Shown here: in pieces, positions 15,087-24,897 of the stretch | How positions within the stretch are numbered: position 1 is the first letter of the stretch | Layout: every line of letters begins with the position of its first letter | NCBI GenBank assembly: GCA_963809695.1 | Contig: CAWEKI010000006.1 | Location: 1-64,000 of the forward strand | Source of the DNA: JAGDMJ01 sp963809695 | GTDB taxonomy: Bacteria > Bacteroidota > Ignavibacteria > UBA10030 > UBA6906 | Reading direction: 5' to 3' | DNA: 64,000 bases | The notes under the pieces: generated by a model | The model's database searches: none | Seen by the model: only the letters and a program-made list of their open reading frames with translations | What the model was told of the DNA's origin: nothing | Made by a program: the position numbers and the translations under genes

Positions 15087-16889
15087 CTACAGATCTTCCC
15101 ATGTGGCGTTCAACCAGGATTCCAGGATCTTCTTTTGCAGGGACGTGGGCTTTTCCGCCTTGACCACCCTGTACGCCGGCACCTCCTGCCTCCGCAGCTC
15201 AATTTCAAACTCGCGCAGCTGATCGTCTCTGAAGAGTGTAAGTCTCACTTTGTCTCCGGGGTTCAACTCCGCAATGCGGTGCATCAGATCGGTGTTGCGC
15301 ACCCGGGATCCATTCAATGCCAGTATTTCATCGCCGACGTTGATGCCGCTGTCGTACGCAGGAGACCCCGCAACAACCTGTCGCACAACCGTCTTCTCCC
15401 CTTGATCACCGGCCATCACCCCCAGCCATACCTTTCGCGATCCCTCAACGGGTTTCACCGTGAGTCCGGCATAGCCCAGAACTGTCTCCCAGTCAAGAGA
15501 CGCCGTGCCATGCACATACCGGGCGAAGAACTCATGCAGCCCATCGCCGGCAAGCTCCACGGCTATTCGCTCGACATCGTCCACCGTATAGCCGCCGCTT
15601 CCCACAGGAAAGCGCCTGGAGAGCGTACGCATCAGATCGTCCAACGACGCTTTGTTCGCCGATTCATGCCGGATCGTCAGATCCATGAGCATGGACACGT
15701 TAGCGCCTTTTCCATACAGATCCGTCTCGAAGTTATAGGATTGGGGCACGTTGCGCGAAAACTTCACCCATGCGTCAAAGCTGCATTCCGTCACGGACTC
15801 CTCCTTGTTTCCCGGACGCTGCCGATCTCCTTCGATTTGCCAGTGAAGTCCGTCTATGTATCCCTTGGCCGGTGAGAAGCCGTTCCGTGTGAGCAGGAGG
15901 TTGTGGAGATACGACGTCCCCCCTTCAACGAGCCAGAGCTCTCTATAGTAATTCTCCTTCGTCCAGTCATACGGGTCCATCCCCTTCGGCCTGAATTGTT
16001 TCACATTCCAGGTGTGAAAGAACTCGTGGGAGAACAACCCGACAAGCGATTGGCACGGATCGGGCGTCGTGAACCTGCTCGAAGCGATATTCAGAACGCA
16101 TGAGTTGGCATGCTCGGTCGCACCCGTGGGATCAGACATGGCGGAGAGGATGAAGACATAGCGCTTGTACGGGAGGCTCCCCCAGTAGGCGGCATTCATA
16201 CGCACGATCCGGGACGCCAGTTTCACGAGCGAGTCGGGGATGCAATTCGTCGGGCCGGAGATGCTGAGTACATGCGGTGTGCCCTCGACCATGAACTCAT
16301 ATTCGTGCTGCGTTCCGATCTCGAGCGGACAATCCGCAAGGTTGTCGTAATTGGGCGCGGTGAAAACGAACTTCTGCCCGGCCATGGAATCAAGTCCGGT
16401 GGTGACACGCCACCCTTCAAAAGGCACGACAGTCAACGTGAGGGGGCGCTGCCGGTATGCGGGGGAATACATGAAGACCGCCGTCCCATCCACAAATCCA
16501 TGCTCATTGTTCAGTCCACGGGTGCGGAGGCTGAATTCGTTCGCATACACTTCGTAACGCGCAGTGACGGTCTCGCTCCCACCGGTCGCAATGCGCCAGG
16601 TAGTCTTGTCGGTTTTGGTAACTGCCAGAGCATCTCCATGAACATCCGCTGCCGAGAAGCGCTCCACACCCCCGGCGAAGTCGAATATCACGTAGCGGCC
16701 CGTCCTCCAGACAGGCAGCACGAGATCGAGAGTCTTTCCAGAGGAAGGAAGATGGTCGAACCTCACCTTAACTTCAAATAGATGCGTCCAGGGGCGGGAC
16801 ATGGCGAGCTCGTAGCTGATCGTGGGAGACTGACCGTGCAGAAGAACTGGAAGAGACGTGAGGAGCACTAAGCGAGCGAAACGCTTCAT
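15087..16889 (-). CDS. M61-family peptidase with C-terminal PDZ domain
   Basis: Exported protein of 600 residues, starting at the ATG of MKRFARLVLLTSLPVLLHGQ (signal peptide). The N-terminal half is the beta-rich domain of M61 glycyl-aminopeptidases. The catalytic zinc site HEFFHTWNVKQFRP is followed by the downstream acidic ligand in ELWLVEGGTSY. About residues 470-570 form a PDZ domain (WLGVMAGDQGEKTVV, GSPAYDSGINVGDEILALNG). It is likely a periplasmic aminopeptidase with preference for small N-terminal residues, by family. A TTG three codons upstream is less likely as start. Confidence 0.92.
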   Translation of the reverse strand: MKRFARLVLLTSLPVLLHGQSPTISYELAMSRPWTHLFEVKVRFDHLPSSGKTLDLVLPVWRTGRYVIFDFAGGVERFSAADVHGDALAVTKTDKTTWRIATGGSETVTARYEVYANEFSLRTRGLNNEHGFVDGTAVFMYSPAYRQRPLTLTVVPFEGWRVTTGLDSMAGQKFVFTAPNYDNLADCPLEIGTQHEYEFMVEGTPHVLSISGPTNCIPDSLVKLASRIVRMNAAYWGSLPYKRYVFILSAMSDPTGATEHANSCVLNIASSRFTTPDPCQSLVGLFSHEFFHTWNVKQFRPKGMDPYDWTKENYYRELWLVEGGTSYLHNLLLTRNGFSPAKGYIDGLHWQIEGDRQRPGNKEESVTECSFDAWVKFSRNVPQSYNFETDLYGKGANVSMLMDLTIRHESANKASLDDLMRTLSRRFPVGSGGYTVDDVERIAVELAGDGLHEFFARYVHGTASLDWETVLGYAGLTVKPVEGSRKVWLGVMAGDQGEKTVVRQVVAGSPAYDSGINVGDEILALNGSRVRNTDLMHRIAELNPGDKVRLTLFRDDQLREFEIELRRQEVPAYRVVKAEKPTSLQKKILESWLNATWEDL

Positions 16890-17091
16890 GGGAATCAACC
16901 TTTGTCAATGGAGGAGGAACAGATACACTGCAAAGTACCGATTTTTCACCAAAATTCCTCACCGGGAGAGTCACAAGGGAATGAAGAAATCAGGGAGTTT
17001 TGTCTTTTCTCTGATCCCTTTCTGTTTCTCTTTTATTCGGCTTTGCGTATATTGTTTCCCTAACCTGCCTCTTTTCGAAAGGAGTACCTCC

Positions 17092-17598
17092 ATGAAGACT
17101 CTTCCGTTGACGGTTTCCGTGCTCTTCCTTTCCGTCCTGCTTCTCGCCGGTTGCGGCAAAAATGCTCAACAGCAGCAGATGGAAAGCGACCTGAACAAGC
17201 GTGTGATGCAGTTGCATGATTCCGGGATGGTCAAGATGCAGCAGGCGCTAGCATTGACCGCCCAGCTGGACAGCGCCGTTGCTATGCATAATTCTCTCGC
17301 CACGAAATTCCCCAAGGAGAGCGCCGACCACACGAGCAGCGATATCGACGAAGCAAAACAGAAGCTCGCTGCAGCCCGGGGCGCAATGGAAACATGGATG
17401 ACCGCACACAAACCATATGATGTGAACTTGAAGCACGATGAGGCCATGGCCGCGTTGAATGCGGACCTCCAGCGACTTGAAAGCGTCAGTGCGCAACTCG
17501 ACACGGCGATCGCCGATGCCACGGGGACCATCGAGAGTCACCGGAAATTTGCGGCCGAACTTCTGGCAAAAAAGCCGGGGAAGAAGGGCGGACGGTAG
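17092..17598 (+). CDS. Small coiled-coil lipoprotein
   Basis: Protein of 168 residues behind a strong AAAGGAGT site. The N-terminus MKTLPLTVSVLFLSVLLLAG ends in a lipobox (LLAGC) and the mature part is long, polar and helical (QQQQMESDLNKRVMQL, LNADLQRLESVSAQLDTAIA). The C-terminus is basic (KKPGKKGGR). It probably forms a coiled coil in the periplasm. No specific family is recognised. It is divergent from the M61 peptidase gene and followed 103 bp later by truA. Confidence 0.8.
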   Translation: MKTLPLTVSVLFLSVLLLAGCGKNAQQQQMESDLNKRVMQLHDSGMVKMQQALALTAQLDSAVAMHNSLATKFPKESADHTSSDIDEAKQKLAAARGAMETWMTAHKPYDVNLKHDEAMAALNADLQRLESVSAQLDTAIADATGTIESHRKFAAELLAKKPGKKGGR

Positions 17599-17701
17599 TC
17601 GCGTGCCGCCTCCGGTCCGTCCTGTCCTCTCTTAAGACGGGAACGAGACATTCGTGGCGCTTTTTAGCACCATGGAGCAGCGTGATCCCGGATATCGCAC
17701 T

Positions 17702-18514
17702 ATGGCCCGATTCAAAGTCTATTTGGAATACGAGGGAACCCGCTACAGCGGCTGGCAGGTCCAGAAGAACGCCAGAACAGTGCAGGGGGAGCTCACCGGA
17801 GCCATGCGCACGGTGTTCAAGACCGAGAAGCTGGAATTCCTGGGCGCCGGCCGGACCGACGCGGGGGTGCATGCATTGCTGCAGATTGCTCACCTGGATG
17901 TGCACACAATGCTGGGGCCTGAGATCATCCGGATGAAGGTGAACGACGAGCTCCCGGCGGACATCAATATCCTCGAGGTGGAAAAGGCGCCCCCTTCGTT
18001 CAACGCCCGGCATGACGCCACAGCCCGCAGTTACCTGTACCAAATTTCGCGGCGCCGGACTGCTTTCGGAAAGCGATATGTCTGGTGGATCAAGGACAGC
18101 CTCAATGTCCAGCTCATGCAGGAGACCTGTCACCTTTTCAAAGGTATGAAAGACCTCCAGTCGTTCACCGACGACGACCCCGAAGAGAAATCAACCAGAG
18201 TCCTGATTGAGGAGGTTATGGTCAAAGAGGCGGGTGATCTGCTTCTCATCCGCATCGTGGGCTCGCATTTTCTCTGGAAGCTCGTCCGGCGCATCGTCGG
18301 CGTGTTGGCCGAAGTGGGACAGGGAAAGCTGAACCGGCACGAAGTAGAACGGCTCATCCATCAGTCCTCTGATGCACCCGCACGCCTCACCGCCCCTCCT
18401 TCCGGCCTGTTTCTTGAACGGGTGTACTACGACGGAGACAAACGGCTCGACCGGCTTACACCTGTTCTGTACATCGGCTCGAAAGGCGAATTGCTGCCCG
18501 TACACCGCTCCTGA
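17702..18514 (+). CDS. truA: tRNA pseudouridine38-40 synthase TruA
   Basis: Isomerises uridines 38-40 in the anticodon arm of tRNAs. The protein has 270 residues from MARFKVYLEYEG; the motif GAGRTDAGVHA contains catalytic Asp53. The conserved FNARHDATARSYLYQI and FLWKLVRRIVGVL segments of the second half are present. An upstream GTG at 17654 would add 16 residues of no family character. It precedes ettA by 20 bp, so two translation-related genes are linked. Confidence 0.95.
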   Translation: MARFKVYLEYEGTRYSGWQVQKNARTVQGELTGAMRTVFKTEKLEFLGAGRTDAGVHALLQIAHLDVHTMLGPEIIRMKVNDELPADINILEVEKAPPSFNARHDATARSYLYQISRRRTAFGKRYVWWIKDSLNVQLMQETCHLFKGMKDLQSFTDDDPEEKSTRVLIEEVMVKEAGDLLLIRIVGSHFLWKLVRRIVGVLAEVGQGKLNRHEVERLIHQSSDAPARLTAPPSGLFLERVYYDGDKRLDRLTPVLYIGSKGELLPVHRS

Positions 18515-18534
18515 CAAAGCATTACCCGGAATCT

Positions 18535-20208
18535 ATGGCAGATAACAAAATCATATTTTCGATGGTTGGCGTCGGGAAGATCCACAAGCCGAACCGGCAA
18601 GTCCTCAAGGATATCTATCTCTCCTTCTTCTACGGGGCGAAGATCGGCGTACTCGGCCTGAACGGTGCGGGGAAAAGCACACTGCTCCGCATCATCGCGG
18701 GAGTCGATACGGACTACATCGGGCAAATCTCCGTCCAGAAAGGAATCTCGTTCGGATACCTCCCGCAGGAACCGGAGCTCGACCCATCCAGGACGGTGCG
18801 CGAGATCGTGCAGGAAGGGGTCCAGGAAACTGTCAATATCTTGAAGCGGTACGAAGAGGTGAGCAACAAGCTCTCGGAGCCGGACGCCGATTTCGATACT
18901 CTGCTGGATCAGCAGGCAAAGCTGCAGGAGCAGATCGACCATCTCAACGCATGGGACCTGGACAGCAAGCTTGAACAGGCCATGGATGCCCTCCGATGTC
19001 CACCGGGAGAAACCTCGGTCGCCACACTCTCCGGAGGTGAGCGCAGGCGCGTCGCTCTCTGCCGCCTGATGCTGCAGGAACCGGACGTCCTTCTCCTGGA
19101 TGAGCCGACAAATCACCTCGATGCGGAATCGGTCGCCTGGCTCGAGCAACATCTCTCCCAGTACAAGGGCACCGTCCTTGCCGTGACGCACGACCGATAT
19201 TTTCTGGATAATGTGGCAGGCTGGATTCTGGAGCTGGACCGCGGGGAAGGCATCCCGTTCCAGGGGAACTATTCATCGTGGCTCGACCAGAAGCAACGCC
19301 GTCTCGCGGTAGAAGAGAAACAGGAATCGAAGCGCCAGAAGGCCCTTGCGCACGAGCTGGAATGGATCCGGATGAACCCGAAGGGGCGGCACGCAAAGAG
19401 CAAGGCGCGCATCACTGCCTACGAGCAGATGCTCGCGGAGCAAAACGAGAAAAGGAATGACGAGCTCGAGATCTATATCCCGCCCGGACCGCGCCTCGGC
19501 AACACCGTGATCGAAGCACAGCATGTGTCGAAGGGATACGGCGATCTCCTCCTCTACGAGGATTTGAATTTCAATCTGCCGCCGGGCGGCATCATCGGCA
19601 TCATCGGGCCGAACGGCGCGGGCAAGACAACACTCTTCCGTATGATCACCGGCAAGGAAAAACCGGACGCGGGCACATTTACCATCGGCGAGACCGTGAA
19701 GCTGGCGTACGTGGACCAGAACCGCCCGCTCGATCCGGAAAAGTCCATATGGCAGGAGATTTCCGGCGGAAATGAAATTATCAGCCTGGGCCATCGCGAT
19801 GTGAACTCGCGCGCGTACGTGGCGAGGTTCAATTTCGGCGGGAGCGACCAGCAGAAGAAGACTTCCATGCTGTCAGGCGGAGAGCGAAACCGGGTGCACC
19901 TTGCCAAGGTGCTGCGTGAAGAAGCCAATGTGCTTTTGCTGGACGAACCGACGAACGACCTGGACGTGAACACGCTCCGGGCACTGGAGGAAGCCCTCGA
20001 CAATTTTGCCGGGTGCGCGGTAGTGATCTCCCACGATCGCTGGTTTCTCGACCGCGTTGCAACGCACATGCTCGCGTTCGAGGGGGAGAGCAAAGCCGTC
20101 TGGTTCGACGGCAACTACTCTGATTATGAAGCGGACCGCCACAGGCGGCTTGGCATCGAGGCCGACAGGCCGCATAGAATCAGGTACAAAAAGCTGATGA
20201 GAAGCTGA
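18535..20208 (+). CDS. ettA: Energy-dependent translational throttle protein EttA (ABC-F)
   Basis: Soluble ABC-F ATPase of 557 residues with two nucleotide-binding domains and no membrane part. Domain 1 has GLNGAGKST, LSGGERRRVALC and LLLDEPTNHLD. Domain 2 has GPNGAGKTT, LSGGERNRVHLA and LLLDEPTNDLD. The linker between them (about residues 240-310, rich in KRQKALAHELEWIRMNPKGR) is that of the EttA subgroup, which binds the ribosomal E site and gates entry into elongation according to ATP/ADP ratio. The amylase gene starts on the base after its stop codon. Confidence 0.96.
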   Translation: MADNKIIFSMVGVGKIHKPNRQVLKDIYLSFFYGAKIGVLGLNGAGKSTLLRIIAGVDTDYIGQISVQKGISFGYLPQEPELDPSRTVREIVQEGVQETVNILKRYEEVSNKLSEPDADFDTLLDQQAKLQEQIDHLNAWDLDSKLEQAMDALRCPPGETSVATLSGGERRRVALCRLMLQEPDVLLLDEPTNHLDAESVAWLEQHLSQYKGTVLAVTHDRYFLDNVAGWILELDRGEGIPFQGNYSSWLDQKQRRLAVEEKQESKRQKALAHELEWIRMNPKGRHAKSKARITAYEQMLAEQNEKRNDELEIYIPPGPRLGNTVIEAQHVSKGYGDLLLYEDLNFNLPPGGIIGIIGPNGAGKTTLFRMITGKEKPDAGTFTIGETVKLAYVDQNRPLDPEKSIWQEISGGNEIISLGHRDVNSRAYVARFNFGGSDQQKKTSMLSGGERNRVHLAKVLREEANVLLLDEPTNDLDVNTLRALEEALDNFAGCAVVISHDRWFLDRVATHMLAFEGESKAVWFDGNYSDYEADRHRRLGIEADRPHRIRYKKLMRS

Positions 20209-22056
20209 ATGTTCGCGAAATCGGGACTCCTGCTCCTTGTACTCTCGCTTCAGGCGGGCCTGGCTCAAGAGCCTCAGGTCACCAAGGTTGAGCCGCCCAA
20301 CTGGTGGGCCGGGATGAAGCTGAACAGGGTGCAACTCATGCTGTACGGCCAACGGCTGGCCGGCGCGTCGGCTTCCTGTTCATCCCCCGGCCTTCGCGTA
20401 CTGGGTACCCACTCCACCGGAAATCCTTCCTATCTCTTCGTTGATCTTGAGCTTGCACCCGACATACATCCCGGGACTTATCCTCTCCGGATCAACGCTC
20501 CTTCAGGTCCTGCCACGGTCTCTTATCCTGTTTTGCCCAGGCAAGAACGGGAGGGAAGATATCAGGGTTTCAGCAGTGCCGACGTCGTCTATTTAATCAC
20601 GCCGGACCGTTTCGCCGATGGAGATCCGTCGAACAATTCGGTTTCCGGCATGCTTGAACAGCAATGCGACAGGACGAATCCATACGCCCGCCATGGCGGC
20701 GATATCCAGGGGATAATCAATCATCTGGATTATCTCAAGGACCTGGGCGTTACGGCGCTCTGGATCAATCCCCTCACCGAGAACAACAATCCTGTCCAGA
20801 GCTACCACGGATACGCGGCAAGCGATCTCTACAAGATCGATCCACGATTCGGCAACAACGGACTGTATACGCGCCTCGTGGAATCGGCGCATGCCCGGGG
20901 GCTCAAGATCATTCAGGATCATGTAAGCAACCACATCAGTATTCAGCATCCCTGGCTGAAGAACCTGCCCGCGCCGGACTGGCTGAACGGAACCGTGAAA
21001 TCCCATGACCGCACACGGCACTACAAGATCGAGTTGACGGATCCCTATGCCGATTCGACGGCCCGTCAGAACCTGAAAGAGGGGTGGTTCGCGGACTACA
21101 TGCCCGATCTGAATCAGAAGAATCCCTTGCTCCGCCGGTATCTCATTGAGAACTGCATCTGGTGGATAGAGTCGACCGGGTTGGATGGCCTCCGGGAGGA
21201 TACATTTCCCTATGCGGATGATGGCTTCCTTGCCGAGTGGTGCAGCATGATCAGGAACGAATATCCGAAGTTCAACATCGTCGGTGAGGTGTGGATCAAT
21301 GACCCGGCGTTTCTCGCACCGTACCAGCGGGGCAATACCCTCTCAAGACCTTTTGATGCGCAGCTCCCTTGCGTGACCGACTTCGGCCTCTTCGACGCGT
21401 TCATGCAGGTCTTTGGATCTCATGCCGGCATCGGCACGGTTGAGACATGCCTCGCCAAAGATTTTCTCTACCCCGACCCTTCCAACCTTCTCACGTTTCT
21501 GGACAATCACGATGTCGCTCGCATCATGGAGGTGACCGGTGGAGATGTGCAGCGGACGAGGCTTGCGCTCGCACTATTGCTCACCACGCGCGGCATACCC
21601 GAGCTCTACTATGGCACGGAGATCGGCATGAGAGGGGGACAGGACCATGGCACCATACGGAGCGATTTCCCGGGGGGATTTCCGGGAGACTCGCTGGATG
21701 CGTTCACTCCTTCCGGAAGGACGGCAAGGCAGGATTCGATGTTTCAGTACGTCCGCTCTCTTCTGCGCTTGAGGAAAGAGCATGCCGCCCTCACGCGCGG
21801 TTCGCTGGTCCAATTCCCGGCGGCAGATGACATGTATGCGTACGTGCGTTCCTGGGGCAACGAGAAGATCCTGGTTCTCGCGAACAACGGAACAAACGCG
21901 AAAGCGTTTGCGCTGTCAACGCTGCAAACCCAGCTTGGCTCGGCACGCACGTTGAAGGAAGTGCTGAACGGCGGGATGATATCTCCGGGTGTCGCATCAA
22001 CAGTTGAGATACCAGGCAATAGCGTCAAGGTGTACGAATTCAGCACCGGGGAGTGA
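20209..22056 (+). CDS. GH13 alpha-amylase family enzyme (cyclomaltodextrinase/neopullulanase-like)
   Basis: Exported enzyme of 615 residues that hydrolyses alpha-1,4-glucans or cyclodextrins. A signal peptide (ends AGLAQ) is followed by an N-terminal beta domain of the cyclomaltodextrinase type (VEPPNWWAGMKLNRVQLMLY). The GH13 barrel has nucleophile Asp331 (GLREDTFPY), acid/base Glu360 (IVGEVW) and Asp435 (FLDNHD). The C-terminal beta domain starts near 530. The start codon immediately follows the ettA stop. Similar enzymes act as periplasmic SusA-like neopullulanases in Bacteroidota. No sugar transporter is adjacent. Confidence 0.92.
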   Translation: MFAKSGLLLLVLSLQAGLAQEPQVTKVEPPNWWAGMKLNRVQLMLYGQRLAGASASCSSPGLRVLGTHSTGNPSYLFVDLELAPDIHPGTYPLRINAPSGPATVSYPVLPRQEREGRYQGFSSADVVYLITPDRFADGDPSNNSVSGMLEQQCDRTNPYARHGGDIQGIINHLDYLKDLGVTALWINPLTENNNPVQSYHGYAASDLYKIDPRFGNNGLYTRLVESAHARGLKIIQDHVSNHISIQHPWLKNLPAPDWLNGTVKSHDRTRHYKIELTDPYADSTARQNLKEGWFADYMPDLNQKNPLLRRYLIENCIWWIESTGLDGLREDTFPYADDGFLAEWCSMIRNEYPKFNIVGEVWINDPAFLAPYQRGNTLSRPFDAQLPCVTDFGLFDAFMQVFGSHAGIGTVETCLAKDFLYPDPSNLLTFLDNHDVARIMEVTGGDVQRTRLALALLLTTRGIPELYYGTEIGMRGGQDHGTIRSDFPGGFPGDSLDAFTPSGRTARQDSMFQYVRSLLRLRKEHAALTRGSLVQFPAADDMYAYVRSWGNEKILVLANNGTNAKAFALSTLQTQLGSARTLKEVLNGGMISPGVASTVEIPGNSVKVYEFSTGE

Positions 22057-22061
22057 TCGAC

Positions 22062-22134
22062 CCCCTCACCAGGATCATCACTTTCGAAGCCGGGAAGCCC
22101 GTCGCCGTCAGGCGACACACGTACACCCCTCCGG
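22062..22134 (-). pseudogene. Possible fragment of a type IX sorting domain
   Basis: Between the convergent amylase and FecR-like genes the minus strand reads GGVYVCRLTATGFPASKVMI followed by LVR. This matches the final strands of type A T9SS C-terminal sorting domains (GVYxxRL ... KKMxLxR). No start or body of a gene is attached, so it would be the tail of a lost secreted protein. It is short and could be chance. Confidence 0.25.
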
Positions 22135-22161
22135 CAACTCCACGGGCACAGGGACCGCTGA

Positions 22162-22872
22162 CTACTGTCTTTTCAGCGCAGTGATTCTCTCTTTCACCAT
22201 CGCCTGCTGCGCAGTTGAAATCCCCGCCGTCTGCAGCAGCGCCGCATACTCGCTCAGCGCTTCACCGCGGAGGCTGGCTTTCTCCAGTGCCTCGGCAACC
22301 ATGATATGATTTTCAAACTTCGTCCCCACCGTGGGATAGAGCCGGAACAGTTCCATGGCTTTCAACGCGCATGTGGAGTAAAAACCGTTGTCATACAGCA
22401 CGCGAGCCCCGTTCCACTGGAGAATGCCCGGTCCTGGATCGTTGAGCGCAAGCGGTGCGCCCGCGGAACGATCGGCACCGTGCACCACAGCAGCGTTTGG
22501 GATACGCAGTTCATCGTTCTTCCACTGGTAGGAGGACGCCCGGACCCTTTCCATCGTCAATTTGAGCATCAGCTCTTCCTGGGATAATTCACGCACATCC
22601 GAGAGATCCACGATCACCTCCGGAGGAAGCGCAATCCTCTTCACACCGCCGGAACTCTTGATGGGAACGGCAAGGATCGCGGTCCCTTTCCTCCCGGTCT
22701 TCATCGTATCATCCGGGCGCAGCGCATCGCCGACAGCGACTTGCGTCCAGACCTCCGTCACTCCGTGACGCACTGCCACGTCCCCCTGCAACCGCTGCAC
22801 CACGATATCCTGAGCCTGCGCCAGGGCAAAGCCGCAGGCCAGCAGACAGATGAGCGATCCACGCTGCTTCAT
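22162..22872 (-). CDS. FecR-like domain exported protein
   Basis: Protein of 236 residues starting at 22872 behind GGAGGA. The signal peptide MKQRGSLICLLACGFALAQA is followed by a FecR-type beta domain (VVQRLQGDVAVRHGV, VGDALRPDDTMKTGRKGTAILAV) that in other proteins reads out envelope signals. The C-terminal half is helical and may contain a TPR-like hairpin (YDNGFYSTCALKAMELFRLY). It lies 10 bp behind the barrel-transglutaminase gene and is the last gene of a four-gene envelope operon. There is no cytoplasmic sigma regulator nearby. Confidence 0.75.
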   Translation of the reverse strand: MKQRGSLICLLACGFALAQAQDIVVQRLQGDVAVRHGVTEVWTQVAVGDALRPDDTMKTGRKGTAILAVPIKSSGGVKRIALPPEVIVDLSDVRELSQEELMLKLTMERVRASSYQWKNDELRIPNAAVVHGADRSAGAPLALNDPGPGILQWNGARVLYDNGFYSTCALKAMELFRLYPTVGTKFENHIMVAEALEKASLRGEALSEYAALLQTAGISTAQQAMVKERITALKRQ

Positions 22873-22882
22873 ACATTCCTCC

Positions 22883-24889
22883 TCAATACAAATCCACAAT
22901 GCGGACCCACCCCTTCACGATGCCGAGGCCCACTTCAACATCGTCAAAATACTCGCGTGCCCCCTCCGCCCAGGCGCTCGCGAACCCCCTGGAGATAACC
23001 GTGCTCTCAACCGGGATCCAGACCGTTTCGACTCCCGCTTTGTTCTTGCGGACGACGTATCGCTTCGGGTTCTCCGCGATATGCGACGCATAGCGGGGCG
23101 CCAGGCCTGAATCGAACAGCAGAAAAATATGCCCATCTTGCGGACGACCTGGCGGGATGACATCCACGAACGCTGTCCCGACACCGATGCTGTTCAGGAG
23201 AGAAGAGAAGCAGACTGTCATGTCGTCGCAATCACCTCCCCGGATGACGAGCGTTTCTGCAGGATACTGGACATAGTCCGCGCTCTGCTTCGGATCGTTC
23301 ACATACAAGAGCTTCCCCGCAAACGCCTCAAAGAGGAGTGCCGCTTTCCTGAAGAGCTGCAGGTCGGGCGGAACGTTTGCAAGCGAGTCCTTCCGCGCAA
23401 GCAGAATGTCGCGGCTGTACCGGATCACTTCCGGATCGTCGGGGGTCACAAAGTAGCGGAGGGACAAAACGTCGCCATCCCAATCATTCTTTCCATGGAT
23501 CAATATCTTTGCCTGCGACCGATCATCATACTCCCCCGCCGGCGTTGCGCTGACGTAGACATTTCCTTCACGCACGGTCACGGTGGAGACCGACTTCACG
23601 GATTCATTGAAAACCGCCGTGAGCGGGATATCGGCCTCGTCGCGGGGGGCGATGGTAACCGTGGGCGATTCCGTCGGCGCATCCATCAGCCGGTCCATGT
23701 AAAAGCTGGCCCTGGCCTGCACAGGTTTGTCGGAGACATTCCGGACACGCACTTTTCCTATCGGCCGGTAAGCCAGTGCCTGATACGCCGAGGGGTAGAC
23801 CGCGCTCACGATCTCCACGCCGACGATGCGCGCCAGGCTCTCGCGGACATTGCCCAGGATGATTTTTGCGGAGAGCAGGAGCCGGTCCGTGGTGAACGGG
23901 TTCAAGCTGATGTTCCGGATGGACGACACATCGAGATCGGCTGACGGGGTGGTTCCTTGCCTCCCTTCCTGGTTCGTGAAATGAAGGAATGCTGCATCCA
24001 GCTCCAGGGGGCCGATCGACCATCCGGCCGAGACGCCGATCGCGTACAGGGTCGGAGTCTCGCGTGAGCTCAGGTATGTCCCGCCCCGGAACGCCAGTCC
24101 GAGGCCGGGGGACCACTCGCCTCCGATCGCACCGTACTTATCCGTGCCGGCCCCGGCGGTCAACCGGAATGCCGGCGAAAAATCATAGGCCGCCGCCAGT
24201 TCAAGAGATTGTTCGAGGGGCAACGAGTAGGTCTGGAAATCCTCGGGGAGCTCGCCGCTCGTGATGTTCGCCAGGTTCCGCCCCACGGCCGAGAGTGTCA
24301 TGTCCGTCCACGGCCGCCAGGTCAGGGCTGCATCGAAAAGCCAGGAGGTGGTCTCAGACTCGTTCGGAAGCGAAACGATCGTGCTGTCGACAAATTGATA
24401 GCGGGGATCGCTCACGGTCTCCGTGCGCAGACGTCCCCCCACTCCTGCGGAGAAATGGTCCGAGAACCGGTAGGCATACGCGGCTGCGGCAGGCTCGCCA
24501 TAGGAGAGCTTCCGATCCGCGGCGATACCCACTCCTTCGATGGTCAGCGTGGATGGTAGCACAAACTCGAGGAGGGCTCCGGGCGTGTATTGCGCCGCCA
24601 GGGCATGGTCCTCAAAAAATCGTTTCCCGGCGCCGAAGCCGCCGAAGACAAATCCGCTGCTCGCTCCTGCTGCGGTCGGCAGGTAGGTGCCGGCATTGAA
24701 GTCCCAATCCTTCATCCCCACCAATCCCGACGGGTTCGCGACAAAATCGCGGGAATCCTTCACGGAGGCGCCGTAGGCGCCAAGCCCGACGGCCCGGGGA
24801 GAAAGGATGGGTTGCGCATATGTGGCGGCATCGATCATAGCGAACCAGAGAAGTGCAATGCACCAACGTGGGATCGATGTGTACCTCAC
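22883..24889 (-). CDS. PorV-like outer-membrane barrel with C-terminal transglutaminase-like domain
   Basis: Protein of 668 residues starting with GTG at 24889 (AAGGA upstream). After a signal peptide, residues 30-340 show the short amphipathic strands and RAVGLGAYGASVKDSRDFVANPSGL opening of the PorV/UPF0164 barrel family. A middle beta domain (360-450) follows. Residues 480-668 hold a transglutaminase-like cysteine fold: RGGDCDDM with Cys554, then DGHIFLLFD with His587. The arrangement suggests a surface or periplasm-facing protease or crosslinker anchored by a barrel. The fusion is uncommon and the role is not known. It lies 8 bp behind the lipoprotein gene. Confidence 0.75.
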   Translation of the reverse strand: MRYTSIPRWCIALLWFAMIDAATYAQPILSPRAVGLGAYGASVKDSRDFVANPSGLVGMKDWDFNAGTYLPTAAGASSGFVFGGFGAGKRFFEDHALAAQYTPGALLEFVLPSTLTIEGVGIAADRKLSYGEPAAAAYAYRFSDHFSAGVGGRLRTETVSDPRYQFVDSTIVSLPNESETTSWLFDAALTWRPWTDMTLSAVGRNLANITSGELPEDFQTYSLPLEQSLELAAAYDFSPAFRLTAGAGTDKYGAIGGEWSPGLGLAFRGGTYLSSRETPTLYAIGVSAGWSIGPLELDAAFLHFTNQEGRQGTTPSADLDVSSIRNISLNPFTTDRLLLSAKIILGNVRESLARIVGVEIVSAVYPSAYQALAYRPIGKVRVRNVSDKPVQARASFYMDRLMDAPTESPTVTIAPRDEADIPLTAVFNESVKSVSTVTVREGNVYVSATPAGEYDDRSQAKILIHGKNDWDGDVLSLRYFVTPDDPEVIRYSRDILLARKDSLANVPPDLQLFRKAALLFEAFAGKLLYVNDPKQSADYVQYPAETLVIRGGDCDDMTVCFSSLLNSIGVGTAFVDVIPPGRPQDGHIFLLFDSGLAPRYASHIAENPKRYVVRKNKAGVETVWIPVESTVISRGFASAWAEGAREYFDDVEVGLGIVKGWVRIVDLY

Positions 24890-24897
24890 CCGGATCC

